Source: Streptomyces sclerotialus (GTDB taxonomy: Bacteria > Actinomycetota > Actinomycetes > Streptomycetales > Streptomycetaceae). Taken from it: DNA of 64,000 nucleotides. The stretch is taken from assembly GCA_000719105.1 (NCBI GenBank), contig JODX01000002.1, positions 186,001 through 250,000 on the forward strand. The letters run 5' to 3'. Positions 38,520 to 46,656 of this stretch are shown piece after piece (position 1 is the first letter of the stretch; each line of letters begins with the position of its first letter). Both the position numbers and the translations under genes were made by a program. The notes beneath the pieces were generated by a model, which was given only the letters and a program-made list of their open reading frames with translations, was not told where the DNA came from and searched no databases.

Positions 38520-40273
38520 CAGTACTTACGCTCCATCGGCTGGTAGCGGGTCTGGACGACCGGCTTGTAGTCGAGACGGATGGACTCGGAGCCGTCGCCG
38601 CCGACCTCGCGGTACGCCATGGTGTGGCGCATGAAGTTGACGTCGTCGCGGTTCGGGTAGTCCTCGCGGTAGTGACCGCCGCGCGACTCCTTGCGGGCGA
38701 GCGCGGAGACCGCCATGACCTCAGCCAGGTCGAGCAGGTTGCCCAGCTCGATGGCCTCCAGCAGGTCGGTGTTGAACCGCTTGCCCTTGTCCTGGATCGC
38801 CACGTTCTTGTAGCGCTCGCGCAGCTCGGCGATCTTCTCGACGGCCGTCTTGATCGTCTGCTCGGTGCGGAACACCATGACGTTGGCGTCCATGGTCTCC
38901 TGCAGCTCGCGGCGGAGCTCGGCCACGCGCTCGTTGCCCGTGGAGTTGCGCAGCCGCTCGATCTGCGCGACGACGAGGGACTCCGGGTTCTCCGGGAGCT
39001 CCACGTAGTCCGCCTTCTGGGCGTACTCCGCGGCGGCGATGCCCGCGCGGCGGCCGAAGACGTTGATGTCGAGCAGGGAGTTCGTGCCCAGGCGGTTGGC
39101 GCCGTGCACGGACACGCAGGCGACCTCGCCGGCCGCGTACAGACCCGGGACGACGGTGGTGTTGTCCGCCAGGACCTCGCCCTGGACGTTGGTCGGGATG
39201 CCGCCCATGGCGTAGTGCGCGGTGGGCTGGATCGGGATCGGGTCCGTGTAGGGCTCGATGCCGAGGTAGGTCCGCGCGAACTCCGTGATGTCGGGCAGCT
39301 TGGCGTCCAGCTGCTCCGGCGGGAGGTGCGTGAGGTCCAGGTACACGTGGTCGCCCTCGGGACCGCAGCCGCGGCCCTCGCGGATCTCCGTGTAGATGGA
39401 GCGGGACACGACGTCGCGGGACGCCAGGTCCTTCATGACCGGCGCGTACTTCTCCATGAAGCGCTCGCCGTCCTTGTTGCGGAGGATGCCGCCCTCACCG
39501 CGGGCGCCCTCCGTCAGCAGGATGCCCATGCGCCAGATGCCGGTCGGGTGGAACTGGAAGAACTCCATGTCCTCCAGCGGGATGCCCCGGCGGTACACGG
39601 CCGCCTGGCCGTCACCCGTCAGCGTGTGCGCGTTCGACGTCACCTTGAAGAACTTGCCGGTGCCGCCGGACGCGTAGATCACGGACTTCGCCTGGAAGAC
39701 GTGGATCTCGCCGGTCGCCAGCTCGTAGGCCACGACACCGGCCGACTTCTTGACGCCGTCGACCTCGGTGATGAGCTGGTCCAGGACGTAGAACTCGTTG
39801 AAGAACTCCACGCCCTCCTTGACGCAGTTCTGGTACAGCGTCTGGAGGATCATGTGACCGGTGCGGTCGGCCGCGTAGCAGGAGCGGCGGACCGGGGCCT
39901 CGCCGTGGTTGCGGCTGTGACCGCCGAAGCGGCGCTGGTCGATGGTGCCGTTCGGGGTGCGGTTGAACGGCAGGCCCATCTTCTCCAGGTCGAGGACGGA
40001 GTCGATGGCCTCCTTCGCCAGGATCTCGGCGGCGTCCTGGTCGACCAGGTAGTCACCGCCCTTGACCGTGTCGAAGGTGTGCCACTCCCAGTTGTCCTCC
40101 TCCACGTTGGCCAGCGCGGCGGCCATGCCGCCCTGCGCGGCGCCCGTGTGGGAGCGGGTGGGGTACAGCTTGGTCAGGACCGCGGTGCGGCTGCGCTTCG
40201 TCGACTCGATCGCGGCGCGCATACCGGCGCCGCCGGCGCCGACGATGACGGTGTCGTACTTGTGGATCTTCAT
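38519..40273 (-). CDS. sdhA: succinate dehydrogenase flavoprotein subunit
   Basis: 584 aa. FAD-binding [15 protein letters not shown] (about 9-23), the covalent FAD histidine in [11 protein letters not shown] (H42), [14 protein letters not shown] and [20 protein letters not shown] of the active site. Oxidises succinate to fumarate. Starts at ATG 40273, 33 bp after sdhD. Standard length. Confidence 0.97.
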   Translation of the reverse strand: MKIHKYDTVIVGAGGAGMRAAIESTKRSRTAVLTKLYPTRSHTGAAQGGMAAALANVEEDNWEWHTFDTVKGGDYLVDQDAAEILAKEAIDSVLDLEKMGLPFNRTPNGTIDQRRFGGHSRNHGEAPVRRSCYAADRTGHMILQTLYQNCVKEGVEFFNEFYVLDQLITEVDGVKKSAGVVAYELATGEIHVFQAKSVIYASGGTGKFFKVTSNAHTLTGDGQAAVYRRGIPLEDMEFFQFHPTGIWRMGILLTEGARGEGGILRNKDGERFMEKYAPVMKDLASRDVVSRSIYTEIREGRGCGPEGDHVYLDLTHLPPEQLDAKLPDITEFARTYLGIEPYTDPIPIQPTAHYAMGGIPTNVQGEVLADNTTVVPGLYAAGEVACVSVHGANRLGTNSLLDINVFGRRAGIAAAEYAQKADYVELPENPESLVVAQIERLRNSTGNERVAELRRELQETMDANVMVFRTEQTIKTAVEKIAELRERYKNVAIQDKGKRFNTDLLEAIELGNLLDLAEVMAVSALARKESRGGHYREDYPNRDDVNFMRHTMAYREVGGDGSESIRLDYKPVVQTRYQPMERKY

Positions 40274-40306
40274 CAGGATTAACCTCTGTCCCTTGTGACC
40301 CGGGGT

Positions 40307-40798
40307 CTAGCGGATGTTCGGGTCGAAGGTGAAGATCACCAGCGTGCCCAGCAGGATGGTGAACACCGTGGCGGTGTAGAGCAGGGCCTTCAGCCACAGC
40401 CGGGTGTTCGCGCGCTCCGCGTAGTCGTTGATGACCGTGCGCAGGCCGTTGGCGCCGTGCAGCATGGCCAGCCACAGCATCAGCAGGTCCCAGACCTGCC
40501 AGAACGGGGACGCCCAGCGGCCCGCGACGAACGCGAAGCCGATCTTGGAGACGCCGCCGTCGAGGACGAGCTGGATCAGCAGATGGCCGATGACCAGGAC
40601 GACCAGGACGATGCCGGACAGACGCATGAAGAGCCATGCGGCCATCTCGAAGTTGCCGCGGGTCGACTTCGGGGTCTTCTTGGTGCGCTTGCGCGGCGGC
40701 TCGATGACGGGCGCCGGGTTGTCGACGCCGTACGGCTGCGGGTCGCCCGCTCCCTCGACGGGGCCGACGCCGGATGCGGTGGTCTCAGTGGTGGACAT
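40307..40798 (-). CDS. sdhD: succinate dehydrogenase membrane anchor subunit
   Basis: 163 aa, ATG 40798. A hydrophilic head of about 50 residues, then three helices (IVLVVLVIGHLLIQLVL, FWQVWDLLMLWLAMLHGANGL, YTATVFTILLGTLVIFTF). The GHLLIQ and LMLWLAMLHG histidines probably bind heme or quinone. Five bp after sdhC. Confidence 0.92.
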   Translation of the reverse strand: MSTTETTASGVGPVEGAGDPQPYGVDNPAPVIEPPRKRTKKTPKSTRGNFEMAAWLFMRLSGIVLVVLVIGHLLIQLVLDGGVSKIGFAFVAGRWASPFWQVWDLLMLWLAMLHGANGLRTVINDYAERANTRLWLKALLYTATVFTILLGTLVIFTFDPNIR

Positions 40799-40803
40799 CG
40801 GCC

Positions 40804-41184
40804 TCAGCTCCCGAACACTTCGCGGACGGCGTGGCCGAGCACGGGGTACAGCGCCCCGATCATCAGCACGAGCCAGATGCCGACGACGGTCCAGAGCATC
40901 TGCTTCTGGTAGCGCGGTCCCTGGGACCAGAAGTCGACGGCGATGACGCGCAGACCGTTCAGCGCGTGGAAGAGGATGGCGGCCACCAGGCCGTACTCCA
41001 GCAGCGCGACGACGGGCGTCTTGTACGTGGCCACGACCGTGTCGTAGGCCTCGGGGGAGACACGGACGAGAGCGGTGTCCAGCACATGCACGAACAGGAA
41101 GAAGAAGATGAGGACGCCGGTGACTCGATGAGCCACCCAGGACCACATTCCTTCCCGGCCGCGGTACAGCGTTCCAGCCGGCAC
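40804..41184 (-). CDS. sdhC: succinate dehydrogenase cytochrome b556 subunit
   Basis: 126 aa. GTG 41184 chosen: GGAAGG lies seven bases upstream and the product starts VPAGTLYRGREGMWSWVAHRVTGV, the usual SdhC start. Three helices (GVLIFFFLFVHVLDTAL, LEYGLVAAILFHALNGL, LWTVVGIWLVLMIGALYPV). Histidines in FVHVLD and LFHALNG are heme/quinone candidates. First gene of the operon; the region upstream has a TTGATC-N18-TAAACG promoter candidate. Confidence 0.92.
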   Translation of the reverse strand: MPAGTLYRGREGMWSWVAHRVTGVLIFFFLFVHVLDTALVRVSPEAYDTVVATYKTPVVALLEYGLVAAILFHALNGLRVIAVDFWSQGPRYQKQMLWTVVGIWLVLMIGALYPVLGHAVREVFGS

Positions 41185-41423
41185 GGAAATACCTTCCGGG
41201 AGCGGGGCTTGGGGCCTGCCGGCTTCGGCGTCGGACGGGCCCGGCCGGGTACGGTCCACCGGCCCCGGCCATCGTAGCGACGTGTTGTCGGAACGTTTAC
41301 GGCGGGCCTACCGATGTGATCAAACAGGCACGGACGGACTACGCGGGGCTCTTCCAGGCCGAATGCGTGCCGCCGCCCGGCCGCCGGCCGGGTGTCCCGC
41401 CGTCGAGGAGCCGTGTCCCGCCG

Positions 41424-42101
41424 TCAAGGAGCGTGCTGGGGCGCGGGCGGGAGCAGGGAAGTCCGTGCCAGACGCCGCAGCCGCCCCCGCGCCAGCCGGC
41501 GGAGCTCGTCTCCCGCGAGGAGCAGTTCCTCCTCAGGATCGTTCGCCAATCGTGACCGGATGCCCGCCAGCACCTGGTCGAGGGCCTCCTCGGCCGGTAC
41601 GTCGTCCAGACAGATGACGAACGCATGTCCGAAACGGCTCTCGTAGGCGGCCTGTGCCGCGCCCAGCGCGGTGTGCGCGGCCGAGTACGCGTCGTCCGGG
41701 AGCGGGGCGAGGGACTCGCCGGCCAGCGCCTCGGCGAGATCGGCGGGCGTGAGGTCGTACGCCGCCTCGTCGGCCGCGGCGAGCAGGGACTCCAGATCCG
41801 GGTAGGGGCGGTGCCGGGTCACGCGGTGGGCCCAGCGGAGGCTGCGGCAGCAGGTGAGGAGGGTGCGTTCGGCGGTGGCGGCGGGCGCGGCGTTGAACCG
41901 CTCCAGGGCGGTGGGAGCCGGACCGGTGTGCGTCTGCTCCGGTATGGCGACCTGGCCGGCGAGGTGGTGGAGACGGTGCGAAGGCAGCGTGGGTCCTCGG
42001 CGGTGCGTAGGGGCGGCGCGGTACGTGAGGGGCGACAGAGTACGGAGAGATGGCAGGGAAAGGTGAGAGAAATGTGCCGTCACGTTATCGAGGGTGTGCA
42101 A
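41424..42101 (-). CDS. 2-oxo-4-hydroxy-4-carboxy-5-ureidoimidazoline (OHCU) decarboxylase
   Basis: Core from LERFNAAPAATAERTLLTCCRSLRWAHRV through SRFGHAFVICLDDVPAEEALDQVLAGIRSRLANDPEEEL is the helical OHCU decarboxylase, which acts after uricase in purine breakdown to allantoin. The catalytic SRFGHAFV histidine is present. Up to 225 aa from ATG 42101; GTG 42083 is an alternative and the first 60 residues are Pro/His/Leu-rich and poorly conserved, so the true start is uncertain. Other ureide genes are not in view. Confidence 0.85.
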   Translation of the reverse strand: MHTLDNVTAHFSHLSLPSLRTLSPLTYRAAPTHRRGPTLPSHRLHHLAGQVAIPEQTHTGPAPTALERFNAAPAATAERTLLTCCRSLRWAHRVTRHRPYPDLESLLAAADEAAYDLTPADLAEALAGESLAPLPDDAYSAAHTALGAAQAAYESRFGHAFVICLDDVPAEEALDQVLAGIRSRLANDPEEELLLAGDELRRLARGRLRRLARTSLLPPAPQHAP

Positions 42102-42238
42102 GGGCTGTCCGTTCGATGCCCGGAATTCACCCGTACGGCAGCGTTTGATGGCCGTTGGTGGACGGCTGGGCGGGAGGGGCGTCGTAAGTTCGAGGAGGAG
42201 GTGCGTCTCATGCGTCGTACTCGGAGTGGGGGAGTGTC

Positions 42239-43888
42239 ATGAGCCCGGGGAAGCGCCGGGCTCCGCGCGGGAAGACGGCCACGGCCCCGAAGGGGTTGCT
42301 CCTCGGCGCGAGCGTGGCCGTCGCGGGCGGCGCGGTCGCGGTGGCCGTGACCGTCCTGCCGGGCGGGGAGACGGGCGCACCGAGCGGTGCGAGCCCGTCG
42401 CAGCAGGGAGCGGTGACCGTCTCCGCCACGGAGTCCTCGGCCTCCCCGTCGCCGTCGCGCTCGTACCCGCTGTCGCAGGAGCCGCGCACGATCCCGGCCG
42501 TCCGCGAGCACACGGCCGCCCGCGGCCCCGGCTGGCGCCCCGCCGACGGCGGCCGCGTGGTGACGGACGACGCGGAGCTGGCCGACGAGGCCCGGCTGAC
42601 CGCGGAGGAACTGGGCCTGACATACGCCGGGGACGCCGCGCCCCGGGACGGCGACGTCGAGCTGACGCTCGGCGGCTCGGGCGGCTCCGGCTCGGAGGAG
42701 TACACGCTCACCGTGCGGGACCGGCGGGTCCGGATAAGCGCACCCGCCGAGAAGGGTGTCTTCTACGGCACCCGCACCCTCAAGCAGGAGGTCCACGACG
42801 GCGGTACGGCGCCGGAGGGCACCGTGCACGACGGGCCGGCCAAGGAACGGCGCGGCTTCATGCTCGACATCGCGCGCAAGCACTTCACGGCGGGCTGGAT
42901 CGAGGACCGGATACGGGAGCTGGGCGACCTCAAGTACAACGAGCTCGGCCTGCACTTCTCCGACGACCAGGCCTTCCGCATCGAGTCGGACTCCCACCCC
43001 GAGGTGGTCTCCGAGCAGCACCTGACCAAGGCGGAGGTACGGCGGATCGTCGACCTCGCCGAGAGCCGGCACATCACGGTCGTCCCCGAGATCGACTCGC
43101 CCGGCCACCTCGGCGCGGTCATCGCCGCCCATCCGGAGCTGCAACTGCGCAACGCCCAGGGGAAGGCCACCTCCGGCGCCGTCGACATCTCCCAGCCCGC
43201 CGCGGCCGAGATCGTCGACGACCTGCTGGACGAGTACGCCGAACTGTTCCCCGGGGACCAGTGGCACGTGGGCGCGGACGAGTACCAGGCGCTGACGGTC
43301 TCGGACCCCGAGGCCTCGTACCCGCAGCTCGCGGCCGCCGCCCGGGAGAAGTACGGATCCGGCGCCGGGGTCGCCGACCTGGCGACGGGCTGGATGGACG
43401 ACCGCGCCGAGACGGTGCGCGGGCACGACCGGACGCCGCGCGCCTGGAACGACGGCTTCTTCGCCGACAGCGACGTACAGCCGGCGAAGGACGTCCAGGT
43501 CGCCTACTGGACCGGCAAGGAGATCGGCGCCGCCGAGCCGGCCGGGTACCTGGCGGCCGGCCGCCAGGTGATCAACTACAACGACGAGTTCCTCTACTAC
43601 GTCCTCGGCCAGCCGAACGACTTCGTCTACCCCACCGGGCAGCGCATCTACGAACAGTGGACCCCGCGCGTGCTGCGCGGCACGGCCGCGGTGCCCGAGC
43701 GGTACGACGACCAGATCCTCGGCGGGGTCTTCGCGGTCTGGTGCGACCTCTCGAAGGCGCAGACTCAGGCGCAGGTGGCGGCGGGCGTGCGGATGCCGCT
43801 GCGGGCACTGGTGCAGAAGCTGTGGGACGACGGGAAGCCCGAGCTGTCCTGGGCGGAGTTCAAAAAGGTTGCGGATCAGGTGGGGTGA
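42239..43888 (+). CDS. secreted beta-N-acetylhexosaminidase (glycoside hydrolase 20)
   Basis: 549 aa. N-terminal Lys/Arg-rich then a single helix (GLLLGASVAVAGGAVAVAVTVL, about 19-40) makes a signal or anchor. GH20b domain to about 200, then the (beta/alpha)8 barrel: KYNELGLHFSDDQAFRIES, PEIDSPGHLGAV and the Asp-Glu catalytic pair in WHVGADEYQ (about 342-350). It removes terminal GlcNAc/GalNAc, probably from chitin or peptidoglycan fragments. ATG 42239 behind GGGGGAG. Confidence 0.92.
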   Translation: MSPGKRRAPRGKTATAPKGLLLGASVAVAGGAVAVAVTVLPGGETGAPSGASPSQQGAVTVSATESSASPSPSRSYPLSQEPRTIPAVREHTAARGPGWRPADGGRVVTDDAELADEARLTAEELGLTYAGDAAPRDGDVELTLGGSGGSGSEEYTLTVRDRRVRISAPAEKGVFYGTRTLKQEVHDGGTAPEGTVHDGPAKERRGFMLDIARKHFTAGWIEDRIRELGDLKYNELGLHFSDDQAFRIESDSHPEVVSEQHLTKAEVRRIVDLAESRHITVVPEIDSPGHLGAVIAAHPELQLRNAQGKATSGAVDISQPAAAEIVDDLLDEYAELFPGDQWHVGADEYQALTVSDPEASYPQLAAAAREKYGSGAGVADLATGWMDDRAETVRGHDRTPRAWNDGFFADSDVQPAKDVQVAYWTGKEIGAAEPAGYLAAGRQVINYNDEFLYYVLGQPNDFVYPTGQRIYEQWTPRVLRGTAAVPERYDDQILGGVFAVWCDLSKAQTQAQVAAGVRMPLRALVQKLWDDGKPELSWAEFKKVADQVG

Positions 43889-43933
43889 AGGGACGCTTCC
43901 GCCCAGTGATCCACAACAGGGGGGACGTCCGTC

Positions 43934-44713
43934 ATGTTCTGCACGCGGTGCCGGCACTTCGAGGCCGCACCCGAGGGCGTTCTCTGCGCCCACTGCGCCG
44001 CCGCCCAGCCGCTCGCTCCCGCCGCCACACCCCACGGCCCCGCCTGGCTGCGGTCGCCGGTCGGGCTGGGGCGGGCCGTCGCGGTACTGCTCGGCGTGGT
44101 CGTCGCCGCGGACCTGTTCGCGCTCGGCACGGGCGTCCTGCTGTACGGGGTGTGGGGCGACATCGTGGCCGGGGACGTCGGTCAGGCCGTCCTGGACAGG
44201 GCGGACGTGGTGGAACCGCTCTACGGTGTGGCCGGCGTCCTGCAGACGGTCGCCCTGCTCGCCACCGCCGTCGTCTTCCTCGTGTGGTTCCACCGGGCGC
44301 GGGTCAACGCCGAGGTGTTCGACCCGTTCGGCCACCGTATGAAGCGGGGCTGGGCGGTGGGCGGCTGGTTCGTGCCGGTCGTGCACTTCTGGTTCCCGCG
44401 CCGGATCGCGCTGGACGTCTGGGACGCGAGCAGCCCCTGGAACGCCCCTCGGCCGCACGGGCTGGTCAACGCCTGGTGGGCGCTGTGGCTGGTGAGTACC
44501 GCACTCACGCAGGCCGGCAACCGCATGTACAGCAGGGCCGAGTCGCCGTCGGAGGTCCAGCGGGCCGTGGGGCAGACGCTGTTCTCGGACGCCGTCGACA
44601 TCGCGGCCGCCGTGCTCGCCGCCGTCTTCGTGCTCACGCTGACGCGGATGCAGGACCGGAAGGCGCGCAGCGGCCCGGGGATGCCGGTGACCGCCACGCC
44701 CGTCGCCGGCTGA
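43934..44713 (+). CDS. DUF4328 membrane protein with zinc-ribbon head
   Basis: 259 aa. Residues 1-25 are a zinc ribbon (MFCTRCRHFEAAPEGVLCAHC, two CxxC). Four or more helices follow (AVAVLLGVVVAADLFALG, LQTVALLATAVVFLVWF, GGWFVPVVHFWFPRRI, AAAVLAAVFVLTLT). The FHRARVNAEVFDP and WAVGGWFVPVVHFWFPRR blocks are the DUF4328 signature. Function unknown. Confidence 0.85.
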   Translation: MFCTRCRHFEAAPEGVLCAHCAAAQPLAPAATPHGPAWLRSPVGLGRAVAVLLGVVVAADLFALGTGVLLYGVWGDIVAGDVGQAVLDRADVVEPLYGVAGVLQTVALLATAVVFLVWFHRARVNAEVFDPFGHRMKRGWAVGGWFVPVVHFWFPRRIALDVWDASSPWNAPRPHGLVNAWWALWLVSTALTQAGNRMYSRAESPSEVQRAVGQTLFSDAVDIAAAVLAAVFVLTLTRMQDRKARSGPGMPVTATPVAG

Positions 44714-44836
44714 CCCCCTCGCGCCGATCGGCCAGGGACCGCGCGCCTGTCGGACGGATTGTCGGATTCCGGGGGCGAACGGCCGTACGACTGTGGTGTA
44801 TTCGGCGCTGGTGTGCCGACACGCAGGGGAGACCGG

Positions 44837-45361
44837 ATGGGCTACTGGGGGTACTACGTCGTCGGGAAGAGCGAGCGCCCGCTCGCCGAACTCGACGCGC
44901 TGGCCGGGGCCGAGGGCATGTCACTGCTCAGTACGGCGGACGACGGCTGGCAGGTGTGGGAGTACCCGGACCACCCGAACGCGGCCGGTCCCGGTGACAT
45001 CGGGAGCATGAACGCGCTCGCCCGCGAGACCGGGGCGCCCGCGCTCTTCGGCTACGTCATGGACAGCGACTGCGTGGTCGTGGAGGCCTCCGCGCCGGAG
45101 AGCGGCGGCTGGACCACGTGTCTCGCGCGCGCGGCCATGGCCGGGCACCTGGGCACCGAGGACGGGCTCACGGTCGAGGACTACTTCCTGGAGCCGCACG
45201 ACGCCGCCGAGCGCGCCGCGGCCTGGGCCGCGGAGGCCGGCCGCGACGTGCCGCCCGAGCGGGTGCTGGAGGTTCTGGCCACGGAGCCCGACCCGGCCGC
45301 GCCCCTGGCCGAAAACCTGCTGTTCCGTTTGCTCGACAGGCTTGGTGTAGTACCCCTGTGA
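44837..45361 (+). CDS. conserved hypothetical protein (acidic, soluble)
   Basis: 174 aa, ATG 44837 behind AGGGGAGACCGG. N-terminus MGYWGYYVVGKSERPLAELD is distinctive; the rest is acidic with TTCLARAAMAGHLGTEDGLTVEDYFLEPHDAAERAAAW. No transmembrane or signal. I recall similar small proteins in many Streptomyces without function. Its stop overlaps a promoter-like element (45357-45387). Confidence 0.75.
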   Translation: MGYWGYYVVGKSERPLAELDALAGAEGMSLLSTADDGWQVWEYPDHPNAAGPGDIGSMNALARETGAPALFGYVMDSDCVVVEASAPESGGWTTCLARAAMAGHLGTEDGLTVEDYFLEPHDAAERAAAWAAEAGRDVPPERVLEVLATEPDPAAPLAENLLFRLLDRLGVVPL

Positions 45362-45387
45362 CGCTTTCGGTCCGTCACACGCAGTAA
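45357..45387 (+). promoter_or_regulatory. promoter-like element TGTGAC-N19-CAGTAA
   Basis: TGTGACGCTTTC at 45357 and ACGCAGTAA ending 45387. Spacing is 19 nt. Same layout as the copy at 53007-53037. It precedes the gene at 45448 by about 60 bp. Confidence 0.45.
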
Positions 45388-45447
45388 GGGGAAGCATGGG
45401 CTCCACGCACCTCAGGCGCCCTGTCCAACGGGTCCGAGGGAGACGTG

Positions 45448-46011
45448 ATGAGTCTGGTGAAACTGATCGCAGAGGCGGACGAACGGGGTCTGGCCGCTGC
45501 CGGGGTGGCTTGTTTGGATCGGTGCGTGCCCCTGCTCGGGGGCGACGACGAGGTGCTCAGACCGCTGTGGGTGAGCCTCGTGGAGGACGGTGCGGGCTGG
45601 GGCGAACGGGTCGCCGAGATACGTGCGGAACTGGTGCCGGGTGGCCCGGACGGCGGCCCCGCCGAGGACGCGGCCGCCGCGCTCGCCCACGGCATGCTCA
45701 CCTCCGTGCCCGCCGAGCGGTCCGCCGGTGCCCTGAGGGAGTGGGCCGACACCTGTTCCGTCGCCGCGCTGAGCATCCACCGGCTGCTGGACGCGGCGGA
45801 CGGCGAGGGGGTGTCCGTGACGGCCTGCCGCGAGGGCCGTACGCAGGACGCGCCGCCGCTCGTCGCCGCCGAACTGCGGCGCCAGATCACCGTCCTGGAG
45901 CTGCTCGCCGGACACGGCGCGGCAGGGGTGCGGCAGGCTCTCGACGTGTCGACCGAGGGGCGGCGCGTGCTGCGGGCCGTGGTGTCCCGGCGGGCCCGGG
46001 GACGGGTGTGA
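45448..46011 (+). CDS. hypothetical soluble protein
   Basis: 187 aa, ATG 45448 behind GAGGGAGACGTG. Helix-rich: SLVKLIAEADERGLAAAGVACLDRCVPLLGGDDEVLRPLWVSLVEDG and RSAGALREWADTCSVAALSIHRLLDAADG. No catalytic motif seen. Sits under the TGTGAC-N19-CAGTAA element, so may be in the regulon of the sigma factors at 49.7-51.8 kb (inference). Confidence 0.7.
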   Translation: MSLVKLIAEADERGLAAAGVACLDRCVPLLGGDDEVLRPLWVSLVEDGAGWGERVAEIRAELVPGGPDGGPAEDAAAALAHGMLTSVPAERSAGALREWADTCSVAALSIHRLLDAADGEGVSVTACREGRTQDAPPLVAAELRRQITVLELLAGHGAAGVRQALDVSTEGRRVLRAVVSRRARGRV

Positions 46012-46125
46012 ACCCCCGGCGTACGCGAACCGACGTGCGTGAACCTGCTGAAACGTTCCTGTGTCGGTGTCGGGCGGCGGCCGCGCGAGAGTGACACCAC
46101 GCGCGCGGAAGGCGCTCTTCCGAGT

Positions 46126-46527
46126 GTGAACGCACAGCAGACGGTTACACAGGACGGCACCCGGCACAATGCGGCGGCCAAGCCCCTGAGATGGGCGGCG
46201 GACGCGGTCGCGACCCTGCGTGAGGGCGCGCGGGTGCGCCTCGACTACTCGGCGCCCAGCCTGTGGCGCGTCGACCGCATGATCGAGGAGATACGGCAGG
46301 AGGGCGCGCCCTACGCGGCCGTCGAGACCGTGCTGCGCGGTCTCGGCGCGTACGCGGGTGAGGTGCTCGTCCGTGAGACGGGCGGCGAGTGGCTGTCGGC
46401 GGGCGGCGACCTCTGGGTGCGCACACCGGACGGCCGGCTGTGGGACCCGCTGGACGAGGCCCGGCGGGCCTACACGGGCGAGGGGTCGCTGCGGCTGCTG
46501 TGCCGGGACGCCGTGACCGCGGGCTGA
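46126..46527 (+). CDS. hypothetical protein
   Basis: 133 aa from GTG 46126; a longer start at 46039 is possible. Conserved-looking core KPLRWAADAVATLREGARVRLDYSAPSLWRVDRMIEEIRQEGAPYAAVETVLRGLGAYAGEVLVRETGGEWL, then VRTPDGRLWDPLDEARRAYTGEG. No membrane or signal. The stop lies within a perfect 19 bp duplication. Confidence 0.7.
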   Translation: MNAQQTVTQDGTRHNAAAKPLRWAADAVATLREGARVRLDYSAPSLWRVDRMIEEIRQEGAPYAAVETVLRGLGAYAGEVLVRETGGEWLSAGGDLWVRTPDGRLWDPLDEARRAYTGEGSLRLLCRDAVTAG

Positions 46528-46549
46528 GGACGTGACCGCGGGCTGAGGA
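46512..46549. repeat. perfect 19 bp tandem duplication over a stop codon
   Basis: CGTGACCGCGGGCTGAGGA occurs at 46512-46530 and again at 46531-46549. The gene's TGA is in the first copy. Confidence 0.9.
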
Positions 46550-46592
46550 CGTGGCCGTCCCCGGGCGGCCCGCGGACCGGCCGTACACGACG

Positions 46593-46632
46593 GAGCCGGG
46601 ACCGTGCCGCGGTGGCGGTACGGTCCCGGCTC
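46593..46632. terminator. bidirectional hairpin terminator
   Basis: Perfect 13 bp arms GAGCCGGGACCGT (46593-46605) and complement (46620-46632) between convergent genes, 66 bp after the hypothetical gene and 25 bp after the amidase stop. Confidence 0.8.
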
Positions 46633-46656
46633 GTTCAGCTTTTCACGCAGATGCCG

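Noticed and set aside
38510..40282. 590-codon plus-strand frame across sdhA
   Set aside because: Shadow of sdhA on the other strand; Val/Leu/Arg/Gly-rich with no recognisable motif.
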